In this document: piece after piece, positions 37,401 to 47,900 of the stretch
Layout: each line of letters begins with the position of its first letter
Position numbering within the stretch: position 1 is the stretch's first letter
Origin: Argopecten irradians
Taxonomy: Eukaryota > Mollusca > Bivalvia > Pectinida > Pectinidae
DNA: 64,000 nt
Assembly (NCBI RefSeq): GCF_041381155.1
Contig: NC_091135.1
Span: forward strand, 47,047,086 to 47,111,085
Reading direction: 5' to 3'
Made by a program: the position numbers and the translations under genes
The notes under the pieces: model-generated
Told to the model about the DNA's origin: nothing
What the model saw: only the letters and a program-made list of their open reading frames with translations
The model's database searches: none

Positions 37401-40400
37401 ATGCATAATCATAAAACAAAATCTTATACATTTGATTCATTTGAATATTTAATAACTTTCTACAAAGTTAATACATGTATATTAAGAACTAGATTTCTGC
37501 ATTAAAATCTAATTATATAGCGGTTTGGTCAATTTGTATTTTACATCCTAAAGAATGATCAATACAGTAGGTTTTTGGTAACAAGAGATCCCAGAGGGAT
37601 CTTGGCGCCCACCAAAAATGATCTATGTCTGACAATGGAAAGAGGGATCTTTTCCCTGCTTTTCAAACTTTTTCAAACACACTGCATATAAAATTTAAGA
37701 CAGATCCCTATAGTACTTTCTAAGAAATAGTGGTAAAAAACTTCAACAATGAAATCTAAGATGGCGGCCGGTTTGCCATCTTGTTTACCGATCAGTCCCG
37801 AAAGGCATTATGGATCAGTCCTTAAATGTACTATGCTCAACTAGGGTACAAGGGGAAACTATGCATGGAATTTGAGAAAGATCCCTTCAGTACTTTCTGA
37901 GAAATAGCGATAACAAACTTTAACTATCAAAATCCAAGATGGCCGTCAGTCGGTCATCTTGTTTACCGATCGGTCCCAAAATGCAATATGCACAACTAGG
38001 GTCCTAGGGGAACCTGTATATAAAATTTGAGAAAGATCCCTTTAGCACTTTTTGAGAAATAGTGGTAACAAACTTTATCCATTAATATCCAAGATGGCCG
38101 CCTGTCGACCATCTTGTTGATTAGTCGGTCCCAAAATGCAATATGCACAACTAGGGTGCTAGGGGAACCGACATATTTGAGAAAGATCCCTTCAGTACTT
38201 TTTAAGAAATAGCGGTAACAAACTTTAACTATCAAAATCCAAGATGGCCTCCTATTGACCATCTTGTTCACCGATTGGTCCCAAAATGGAGCATGCACAA
38301 CTAGGGTCCTAGGGGAACCTATATATGAAATTTGAGAAATATCCCATCAGTACTTTTTGAGAAATAGCGGTAACAAACTTTAACTATCAAAATCCAAAAT
38401 GGCCGCCTGTCGGCCATCTTGTTCACCGATCCGTCCCAATATGCAACATGCACAACTAGGGCCCTATGGGACCCTATATATGAAATTTGAGAAAGATCCC
38501 TTCAGTACTTTTTGAGAAATAGCGGTAACAATCTTTAACTATCAAAATCAAAGATGGCCTCCTGTCGGCCATCTTGTTCATCGATCGGTCCCAAAATGTA
38601 ATATGCACAACTTAGGTCCTAGGGGAACCTGTATATAAAATTTGAGAAAGATCCCTTCAGCACTTTTTGAGAAATAGCAGTAACAAACTTTAACTATCAA
38701 AATCCAAGATGGCCGCCTGTCGGCCATCTTGTTGACCGATCGGTCCCAAAATGCAATATGCACAACTAGGGTCCTAGGGGAACCGACATATGAAATTTGA
38801 GAAAGATCCCTTGAGTACTTTCTGAGAAATAGCGGTAACAAGAATTGTTAACGGACGGACGGACGGACCACGGACGAAAGGCGATTTGAATAGCCCACCA
38901 TCATCAGATCATCAGATAAAAAGTAGAATGTTTAAAACATTAACCACTCAACCACTGTGCCTTTAATTAATAATGACCAAAGATAGACTGTCAATTATAG
39001 CTTTACATTACCGGTAGAAGATAATAACAATGATTGGATAAATTTATCATCTTATGGTACATGGCATACCTTAGCTAGTTCCAATGCTATAGGTGTTTGT
39101 GGAGGAGAGCCCTGAAATATACAATGTAATTCACACTGAATATATAAATGACATCAGCAATTGTTTTTGTACACTTAATCTTACAAATCAAATGTGGAGA
39201 AAGAAATAAGTGCCAATGCATCATCAAAGTTCTCTTCAATGTTTTTTATTTAAATGGAACCTTCTCGGTATACAACATACAAATTTGACCTACTAGAAGT
39301 CACTCCAGTAAAAAGATAATATAATAAGGGTTATAATATTATCAGGTATTTCAAAGTTTAATTCATGATAAGACTATTTCCAATTATAGTATAACGCTTA
39401 TCTCGATACTGTAAATCTTATATAATGCTCAACAACAGAGATACTACCGGGTACTTTAAATCTTGATATTTTTTTTATTATTATTAATCAAGCAGAGGTA
39501 GTGAGCTAAATCTGAATCTGTTAGCATTGTGATTTTCCGAAGTTTTATTACCTGGTATATCTTCTCAATGGTGTCCCTCCAGAACACCATTCGCATTGCT
39601 CCCCTTTGTTTGTCAGACACAACATCTTGAACCTTTCAATACAAAAATAAAGTAATAATAAAGAATACAATCATATTCAAAATGCACAACACTTTATCAT
39701 GATTAGACATACTGCAATTATGATCAAGATATCTAGGCACTGTTGTAGCAGAAAAGATATTACCATATATTTGTTCGATGTATAACTTTACAAAACTGGC
39801 GAGTAAAACTTACGATTTTCACATGTGAATCACGACGTAATAATGCCAAAACATCGTCAGATTTTGGTTTTCGTCCACAGATAAGTCGCACTGGTGTATA
39901 TGCCGCACTCCCGATTTTCAGGGAAAAAAGTAGCGGCTTATACTCCGGAAAATACGGTACTAACAACTTTTTTAGAAAACAATATATATGTATATACCGT
40001 ATTTGACCTAAAGAGGGCGCCTGCTCTAATAAGGGCGCCCTTGCCTTTTTTTATTAAAAATAAAATAAAATGCTGCATTGTCCAGCTATCTTGTATCATT
40101 TTTTAATTAATAAACGACCCAATTATCTTTCTTTAGAATTTTATTTCCTATCAAATTTACAAAATAAAATAACAGCCATATATATATCCGATATCAAATA
40201 GTTTGAATGTCAATGACCTGGACTGGCAGTCATAGTAGTCGTCAGCCATATCATCCATAATCACTGTTAGAGTCGCTGCTTTCAGATATCTCAATGTTAA
40301 CATTGTACACATTCATAAACTGCTTGAGCAACATCAACGTCGCTCTGATTTAAACCTTCAAACAATGGTTCATTGTGATAGCTGACAGGTTGACGTGTTC

Positions 40401-43031
40401 CCTTTCACTCCAGTATTCTGTCTAGACAACAGGCTCCACATGCTAGAAAACATCAAAGGATTTTCGCGGTAAACTCGCTATAGTCCATTTCAAAAAGTTT
40501 GTGGCAGTTCCCTTTGAAGTGAAGACGGTCTAGCTGCAAGCTTTTGGGCTATAGTCTGTTTAAAATAACTTTGAAAAAATGAACTTAAGAAGGGCACCCC
40601 CATCGCCAGTTACCAGCGCCGTGCCCTATTTAGGTCAAATATGGTACACATATATCTTTTTCATTATAACAAAAGCTAGGTTTAACCAAATCAACTACAT
40701 ATATGTACCCGGTACAATTTTCAGATTTTTAAAGGATTTAGAAACTTTCATAAAGGCTAAAGATACCATGGAAAGGAATTTTTTAAACTGAAAGTCTATG
40801 ATCTGTAACTAAGTTGACAATATTAATTGTTCCATTGCCTAATGGAATTTTTGGAAAAAGAGTGAATATGTGTCTTTACATAAACCTATAATTATATTAA
40901 TTGTAGAAGGGCTTCCTCACCTGTGCAATTTCTACATTGAAAGCCCTGATGGCAATGGCTGCTTCTCTTGCAGGTTTTGGATAAAGAAGGGTACACAAAA
41001 AGTTTTCATAATCATATTTCCTGAAAATGATAAATTGCAATAAAATATTATATAATATTGGATGTCTTAATAAATGTGCAACATTCAGTGTGAACTGGGC
41101 CAAGTTTCACTTAACTTAAAATTTTCCATAGGAAAGCATTACAGATTTTAAGGAAGGCTCCTTAACTTAAGGGATTTTCCTTAACATCCATTATGCTCTC
41201 CTATGGAAAATTTTGAGTTAAGGAATTCCTTAAAGTTAAGGAATGTTCATGAAACTGGGCCTTGAAGTAAAAATCCAATAAAAACTGTCATTTATATAGA
41301 TGTAATGCAATTACATACTGTATATGTATAAGCAATTTCTCAGATTTCTTCAGCGAGTACTGATACACTAGTTCAGCATTAGTTGAAATTTGCTTTGTCG
41401 AGAGGATTAATTTAAGGGTAATTTTTTTGAAATGGTGGGTTATCATTTACTCTGCTTTCTTGGTATTCGTTTTCAACATAAAGTTCATAACACGTTAAAG
41501 ATGTTCCACCAGTGACAAATGGTATTTTTTCACTATCAAATACCAGAGCAGACAAATAAGTATGATTTTTCAGTTACCAAAGTTACTTACTTTACACTAT
41601 TACCACCTAAGAAAAGTTTGAGCATCTATATTTTACACCAAGATAAAAATACTTATTATTTAAAATAATTAATTGTGTCCTGAAAAATTCTGTGGGACTA
41701 TATCCTATATGAAGTGAAGTTCTGCTTGCGCATGCACCAAAAGCAAAACAAATTGCTTTATAGTATTTTTGTGTTAATTAGACATGATTTAATACCAATT
41801 ATTTTTCAATTGATGAGTATTATTTACGCTCTGTTGACAGTGGAGCATCTTTAATTAATGAGATAATATTAATCAACACTTAAGATTTTTTTATTCAATT
41901 AGCAATCAAAACCTTCTTTTTATATTCCCATATACTGTAATCTATTCAGGATTCTGCAGGGTGCATTATTAAATCATAGTACCATTATTTTTTTCCTAAG
42001 GTTTATGATTAGTGTGAATCTGGTTTAAAATATTTTGTTTGTTAAAAATTACACTAGTGCAGTTGAATAGAAGTAATTATAACTTGATAAATTGTTAGCA
42101 TGCTTTATAACTAACTATATCTATTTATATATTACTGACATCATGCAACTTACTGAACTTCTCGGAAAAAATTGCAAAATACATAAAAAATGTACTAATG
42201 ATTATCAGATTGGGCACAACCCTGTGGGTAACTGTTACTCAATTGGGTAACTGTTACCTATATCACAGGCGTTTGTAATATATAATGAATATTAATGATA
42301 ATCAAAAATCGGATCGAATCATATAGAAATCAATTGATTTCTATATGATTCGATCCGATTTTTGATTATCATTAATATTCATTATATATTACAAACGCCT
42401 GTGCCTATATGCAGGGTTTGGGGCCGCGGTGGCCGAGTGGTTAAGATGTTCCGACATATTACCACAAGCCCTCCACCTCTGGGATGCGGGTTCGAATCCC
42501 ATGTGGGGCAGTTGCCAGGTACTGACCGCTGGTCGGTGGTTTTTCTCCGGGTACTCCGGCTTTCCTCCACCAACAAACCTGGCACGTCCTTAAATGACCC
42601 TGGCTGTTAATAGGACGTAAAAATAAAAATAAACTATATGCAGGGTTGTGCCCAACCTGTTTATGCTTAAAATATGTATGTAAATAAAAAAACCAATAAG
42701 CCCTTGTGAGAAACACGAAATATGAACGAATTGGAATTCTACCACAGTGTCAAAAAATGAACTGAAAGAACGGATAAACAATGAGACATTCTGGGATTGT
42801 GCTAATCCCAAACCTGTTGACAGTGTTGAATCAATGTCAAACTCACTGGATAAGATTAAGGCAATACTGGCGATTATTGGGAGATGTTCCCGCACTTGAA
42901 CTGTAATTGTTAGATTGTTGAGGTGATTTGGTGTTCCGTCCATGCGTAAAAACACCTTGTAGTTTTCTGTGCCGTCGAATATAAGACAAAAATGACCATG
43001 TACCACTGTATGTTTTTGTGATCGTCGCCAT
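34477..43031 (-). CDS. NDUFAF6: NADH:ubiquinone oxidoreductase complex assembly factor 6 (NDUFAF6)
   Basis: Ten coding exons on the minus strand: 43031-42847, 41020-40921, 39632-39552, 39111-39070, 37380-37324, 37202-37100, 36529-36396, 35970-35869, 35245-35189, 34605-34477. All joins are GT-AG and in frame; 990 nt, 329 residues (human 333). It belongs to the squalene/phytoene synthase fold. Conserved stretches: [99 protein letters not shown], and the ending [15 protein letters not shown]. In vertebrates it is mitochondrial and needed early in complex I assembly (ND1 module). The N-terminal exon is Arg/Ser-rich as a presequence would be. Introns carry an M1 MITE, a TA MITE, a Helitron-like element, SINEs, a palindromic MITE and an array derived from exon 8. 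Confidence 0.95.
34990..35165 (-). mobile_element. tRNA-derived SINE, old copy
   Basis: Same body as the copies at 21159 and 42419 (minus strand: GTGGTTTTCTCTGGGTACTC, CTGTTGATATGACATTAAAT) but strongly diverged, with a damaged B box. Last intron of NDUFAF6. Confidence 0.65.
35378..35944. repeat. Tandem array derived from NDUFAF6 exon 8, seven copies
   Basis: Units start at 35378, 35461, 35544, 35627, 35703, 35786 and 35862, so they are 83 bp with two of 76 bp. On the minus strand each holds the 3' part of exon 8 (starting GGAAGAAACCTGAACTTG) and its 5' splice site ACTGTAAGTA. The copy at 35862 is the genuine exon, because only there is the upstream exon part and the acceptor. The other six lie in the following intron. 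Reading on past the true donor meets a stop after 11 codons. Confidence 0.85.
37581..38909 (-). mobile_element. Helitron-like element, copy C (same family as copy A)
   Basis: The left edge is ACAAGAGATCCCAGAGGGAT (the inverse of hairpin plus CTTGT), the right edge GCGATTTGAATAGCCCACCA then TCATCAGAT. About eight satellite units with CAAGATGGCC and GGCCATCTTG fill the core, followed by an ACGG tract at 38853-38877. Almost the same length as copy A (about 1.33 kb). It lies between NDUFAF6 exons 4 and 5. Confidence 0.75.
38938..38964 (-). repeat. SINE fragment
   Basis: ACATTAACCACTCAACCACT then GTGCC matches the A-box end of the SINE family seen at 21159 and 42419, inverted. Only this edge is left. 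Confidence 0.45.
39997..40644. mobile_element. MITE, 648 bp, TA-flanked
   Basis: Ends CCGTATTTGACCTAAAGAGG and the inverse CCATATTTGACCTAAATAGG, followed inward by GGGCGC-type sequence on both sides. TA dinucleotides flank both ends. No transposase frame is visible. Intron 2 of NDUFAF6. Just outside its left end, about 39880-39960, is another inverted pair (GCACTGGTGTATATGCCGCA / AGTAGCGGCTTATACTCCGG) that looks like a small separate repeat. Confidence 0.7.
41097..41262. mobile_element. Fold-back MITE, ~165 bp
   Basis: GGGCCAAGTTTCACTTAACT and AAAATTTTCCATAGGAAAGC on the left match the inverse of the right side (GGCCCAGTTTCATGAACA, CTCAAAATTTTCCATAGGAG). The centre again holds paired CCTTAACTTAAGG-like sequence. 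Intron 1 of NDUFAF6. Confidence 0.7.
41498..41851. mobile_element. MITE family M1, copy 3
   Basis: Ends AAGATGTTCCACCAGTGACA and the inverse of AAGATGCTCCACTGTCAACA, with TTAA on both sides (41494-41497 region and 41850-41853 region). The interior matches copies 1 and 2 (TGCTTGCGCATGCACCAAAA). Intron 1 of NDUFAF6. Confidence 0.8.
42264..42403. repeat. Perfect 140-bp palindrome, no spacer
   Basis: Two arms of 70 bp, 42264-42333 and 42334-42403, are exact reverse complements with the centre at CAATTG. I checked the arms base by base. The outer edges are CACAGGCGTTTG and CAAACGCCTGTG. Confidence 0.9.
42419..42633 (+). mobile_element. tRNA-derived SINE, best-kept copy
   Basis: A box TGGCCGAGTGGTTAAGATG and B box GGTTCGAATCC lie as in a tRNA head (Ser/Leu-like). 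The body contains CGCTGGTCGGTGGTTTTTCT and CCGGGTACTCCGGC; the tail is CTGTTAATAGGACGTAAAAA with A-rich end. The target duplication CTATATGCAGGGTT is exact on both sides (42405-42418 and 42634-42647), so this insertion is fairly young. Confidence 0.9.
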
Positions 43032-43150
43032 AACCGGAAATTACTAGTAGTGGTTAAAACCTAAATGGTATCGCGTTAAATTTACGGATTAATTAAAGCG
43101 ATAAAGGAACTTAAAACGACAGAAGAAATACTGTACAGTAATGTAAAGGT
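43032..43150. promoter_or_regulatory. Shared promoter region of NDUFAF6 and TRIP13
   Basis: NDUFAF6 starts at 43031 on the minus strand. CCGGAAAT at 43034-43041 is an ETS/GABP-type site, frequent in promoters of nuclear genes for mitochondrial proteins. A donor-like AAAG|GTAATT near 43149 could end a non-coding first exon of TRIP13 that splices to the acceptor before 44898. The TRIP13 link is inference. Confidence 0.45.
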
Positions 43151-43852
43151 AATTTATAGATGAAAATTTTTAAAAATTTATTTTTTTTAATTAAGAAAGG
43201 AATTATGACGGTTTGCATTGTTTTTACTTTCTGAATAAATTGAATTAAATGTAAAATGTGTCATTTTTCACATGATTACGGTAAAATAGTTCAAACATCT
43301 CTGTGATCAAGATATATCTTCGGGACTATCATTGGGACGCTTGGGAGCTGACTACCGCCAGATTCGATTTGAAGTAGTGACAAAAACCACATCATATTGG
43401 GTCTCATTGAACTTAGGAGTGTTTTCTTAAGTCTCAGTTAGTATATCAGAGACATAATTTACGGTAGAGACATGTAGCGATCTACAGTCTCAGTCACCAT
43501 TAGAAAACAAGAGTTGTCGGACTGACCAAGGTAAATTATGTTGCCCTCTACTTTTAAATGAGCTTAGCCAGTTTAATAAAAGTTATTGTTCACAATTTTT
43601 CTTAGATCTGTGGTTTTAAAAAGATGATAGCATACGTATACACACTATATCGTCAGTCATGTTTTTCTGTATTATAACTATAAATTGTAGCCTGCATAGT
43701 GTCTCTGCATATGATTGGAAGCTTTAAAAAAAAACTATTTTTTAGCATGCTTAATTGTAATCAAACAGTAACGTTGTAAGCTTACAATAATCCAATTTTA
43801 AAGTGTCATTGTGCTTTATTTGTCTTTGTGTATATATATGCTGTCTATTACA

Positions 43853-43903
43853 GATGTAGCAGTGACCAGGTCCTGGGTTTGAATCCCGGTGTGACCGCTA
43901 CAT
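43853..43903 (+). repeat. tRNA-like B-box fragment
   Basis: GGGTTTGAATCCCGG fits a pol III B box and an arm of a T-loop, and the outer parts TGTAGCAGTGACC / TGTGACCGCTACA can partly pair. No A box or cloverleaf is present, so it is probably a SINE relic and not a tRNA gene. Confidence 0.4.
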
Positions 43904-44905
43904 TTTCTCCTCTAGTCTCCCGTTACACAGATATACGAGGCTTAATTGCAGCTTAACATGCCTGGATGAATAGCTTTTAAGTTTGTTTAAATGAATATAA
44001 CCACAACCTTCATTCAAATAGGCTAAATCTTGAAATAACTACTTGTTAATTACGTTAACTTAAAGAATAAAAGAATATTAAAAAAACAACAACCTGGAGA
44101 CTCATCAGGTCTGAGACCTTAATACAAGTGCTGGGCATGCTGGTGGGATGATATTTTTGTGAATGACTACTAAGTTTGTTCAAATGAATATAATTAGTAG
44201 TCAGTAGCTATAGAGACTTGACATCAGGGTTTTAGGGATTTGGATACAGGGTTACCCTGCTTTCAAGGTCCCAGAGCTTGAGAGGTGTCAGGTCAAATTA
44301 AATATGTTAAAAAAATTTCAAACAACTTAAAACAATAATTGACGACAGGCCTATAAAGTACTCAGACGATCGACCGGTAACATGCATATGCTGAATGGAG
44401 CACTTCTAAGTCTGTTTATAATGATTTAAAATTGATTTGCCCTACTTTAAAGGTCACAGAAATAATGTTAACAACTTATGCTGGAAAAAATCTTGTTTAC
44501 ATAATTATGTAGACCTCTTGAAAGGAAAAAATGGTGTCAAAACTGAGGTTTGATAATTAATTATTTGATACTTACACAGTTATAGCTTGTGGTCACCAAT
44601 AAATGACCCAGTCTAATTTCAATGAATGGAATGGCTACTAAGTTCTTTAAGACCTCTCCAACAACCCTCCCCTCAATCTCCCCCACCACAAGACACAACT
44701 ACTTGCCAGTCCATATATATATGCTTGAAACGGGTTTGGATTTCAAGCTTCCAATTTTGTAAGAGAAGAGAAAATTGTAGCAGTTTGACCAGGTTTGAAT
44801 CATGAACCTCTGAAGAGTTACTCTAGCCAGCTCAAGATCTATTGTTTGAGCTTCATGGTCACAAATGATCTAAAATATTTCTTATTTTTTTGCCATAGCA
44901 ACAAA

Positions 44906-47900
44906 ATGGACAAGATATCAGAGCTAACTGGTAATGGCCATTTTGATTCCCCCACTGTCAGTCCAGTCTATCATATTGAAATCTGCCAAAGCCCTTCTAG
45001 GTAAGTAAACAACTTGTCCATGAGTTTGTTACAGTAATTGATGTCAGTTGCAAACATTTTCGCTCTCATTTGGCAATAAAATGAGGAGAGAGTGAAATCA
45101 AATTAATCTCAATTAAGATGAAAAATGATTGTGTCAGTCTTGTTCTGCCGATGGTTAAAATGGTTAAATCTCAATAAGCAAATCTGTTTTGCAAATGATT
45201 GCATCAAACTTATTTGGGCAATGCTTAAATCTCAATCTATTTTGCAAATGACTGCATCAGACAGACTTGTGCCAATGCTTAAATTAAATCTCAATCTATT
45301 TTGCAATTTTTTTGATTGCATCAGACTTGTTAGACTTTTACACATGTACAAGGCACAGACAGAAAGGTCCGCAATGCAACCATAAGCTGATCAGACAATG
45401 ATTAATATTTACATTAGTTATGAACTCTGAGCTCTCTGTTACATATAATTTCTTTTGTGTAACATAAATATGGATAAGAAAACTTACTTTGAAATTACTA
45501 TTAATGACCAGTATGAAGGAATGATCACCATATTTGGTTGGTTTCATTTATTTACAGCTAACAGATGTAATTATGCCTCATTATTTACCTGAAGAAACTA
45601 GTCATACTTTTTCAATGTACAATGTTCATAAAAATTCATTAAAATTCTTGTTCCAAAAATGAAGTAGGGGAGATAATTTACATGAAAAAAATAAAAATAA
45701 GAATTTCGTGATAAAATTTAACTTTGTAAATTAAACTTAAAAATCATCACCACACAACTTTAAGTTTAGATTAATGTATATACCGATATATCAAATGAAG
45801 TTTGATAAGTATTAGAATTAATAATTGTTTTTTTCCTTATTCAGCACAGCTCAGGGAAGTATAGTGAAGGAACATGTGCTTGGCCTACTACACAGACAGA
45901 AGGTGGCCTATGGCGACTTTGTCCTCACAGAATTTGACGATCCTTTCCTACACGAACATGTTAAATCTATTGCACTTTGTGATTCTGAACTTAGTGGTTC
46001 CAATAAACAGGTAAAAAAACAATAGATGCTAAACATTTATATAATGGAAATACATTGTATATTGAATGATATAGCTGTGTCCGTTATTGCACCTCTCACT
46101 CTAAGGTTTAAAGTGAATAGTCGGGCAAAGAAAACCAGTCTAAATGCGTTCATTGGCCTTCCAAAAGTTCTCACATATTAATACGACGGTCAAGTTCTGC
46201 TTAGTTTCCCAGTTCTGACCAATAAAGTAAAGAAAAGTTGAAAGCATTGAAAGCGAGGCTGCGTGGAAATGTAACCACGGACATAGTGAGCCGGGAGGAC
46301 GTTTTAGAATTTCCATACTTTAAATTAATTTCTTCGTAAGCAGACAGATTTTGACGAGAGATTTTATTTTTCCATTTCATAAGAAATTATACTGGATACA
46401 TTCACACCATTTTTACCGACTTTAGCCATCCTCGCCCGACTGTTCACTTTAAGGTCAAGGTCCAATGTGAATGCTCCAGTGTTTTAAATAATGACCTCCA
46501 TAAATCTATGTTACCTAATGCATGTATATTTTAATTCCAAAAACAAAAAGTAAATAATTTTTTTTATATATTTTATATTCTCCACAGACAGTAGATCTAT
46601 GTTCACGGCACTTGCAGCTGCATGTGTTCCAGCTACAGGAGGATGGCCCAGGGATTGAGGAGCTAGACGAGGAGGATCTTGCTGCAGCCTCACACTGGCT
46701 TCTCCCTGCTCGGGAACTTCATGGCATGTGGGATAGTCTGGTGTTCGACGAAAATGTTAAGAGTCGAGTGAGCATGTTTGTTTTGAGATAGCAAATAACT
46801 CAAAATGTTTTAAACATCCAAGTATATGTATAATGCATTTTGAAATTACACTTCAATGATATGAAATTTTACTTTTATTCTGTAAATAAAGATTAATATA
46901 TAATGGAAGTCAATAGATCACTGTATTTAGTGTAATATTTGATGAAATATAGTTAAAATGGTATTGAAAGGAAAAATCTTGGAAACTAAAGATAATCTTA
47001 AATTGTGTATTATTTTGCAGCTGTTGAACTATGCCACAACAACATTGTTATTCTCAGACAGACAAGTTGATAGCAATATCATAACCTGGAACAAAGTCAT
47101 ACTTCTTCATGGTAAGGTGTTACAAGTTATTAGGAGTAAAATATCAGTGTCATAATGAAACAAATCTTAAAAAGTGAAAAATTAAGCTCATGTTATGCAA
47201 TCTTTGAAGTGTATTCAACTCAGCGTACAAAACTTTTATTTTAAAGCTTCATTAAAAATTCTTTTTCAAAAGAAAGAACCTTTGTATTGTTATAAATCTT
47301 GACTTTTTAGCTTTGGTAATTTGTTAATTTTTCCGTGTTGTTTGACAGGTCCCCCTGGTACTGGGAAGACCTCTTTATGTAAAGCCTTGGCACAGAAGTT
47401 AGTGGTACGGCTCTCAGATCGCTATAGTTATGGTCAGCTTATTGAGATAAACAGCCACAGTCTCTTCTCCAAATGGTTCTCAGAGGTAAGTAGGTGTGTC
47501 AAGGTCACAGTTTGTCACTATAACATGCTGTGATACTGATGAAAATTTGTCATATCAATAATGGGTACTAAATGGTAACTGATTACATGTATTTATTATT
47601 TCAACAAAAAAGAAAGAAAAATAGGGATGTGTCTATCAATTGAAATATAGTTAATATAGATAAATCCAAATTACAAATGATTATGAATATTTTTACAGAG
47701 TGGTAAGCTTGTGATGAAGATGTTCCAGAAGATACAGGAGCTCATTGATGACAAGGAAGCCATTGTGTTTGTACTTATCGATGAGGTGAGCAAGGTCTAT
47801 TCCTTTCACTTCTCATAGTGTGCTTTTAATTATACTGAAATTTTACAAAGTTGTTTTAATACTCATGTGTTTGTACAAGTTTGAGTGAAAACAGATATTC

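Larger units (their letters stand above)
42206..42659. mobile_element. Palindromic MITE interrupted by a SINE
   Basis: Outer inverted ends CAGATTGGGCACAACCCTG and the inverse CAGGTTGGGCACAACCCTG differ at one base in 19. Inside is a perfect 140-bp palindrome. The SINE at 42419-42633 sits in the right part and brought a 14-bp duplication; without it the element is about 225 bp. Intron 1 of NDUFAF6. Confidence 0.75.

Noticed and set aside
42419-42500. tRNA gene
   Set aside because: A and B boxes are present but the cloverleaf is not kept, and a SINE body, tail and target duplication follow. The same applies to 21159-21378 and 63437-63659.
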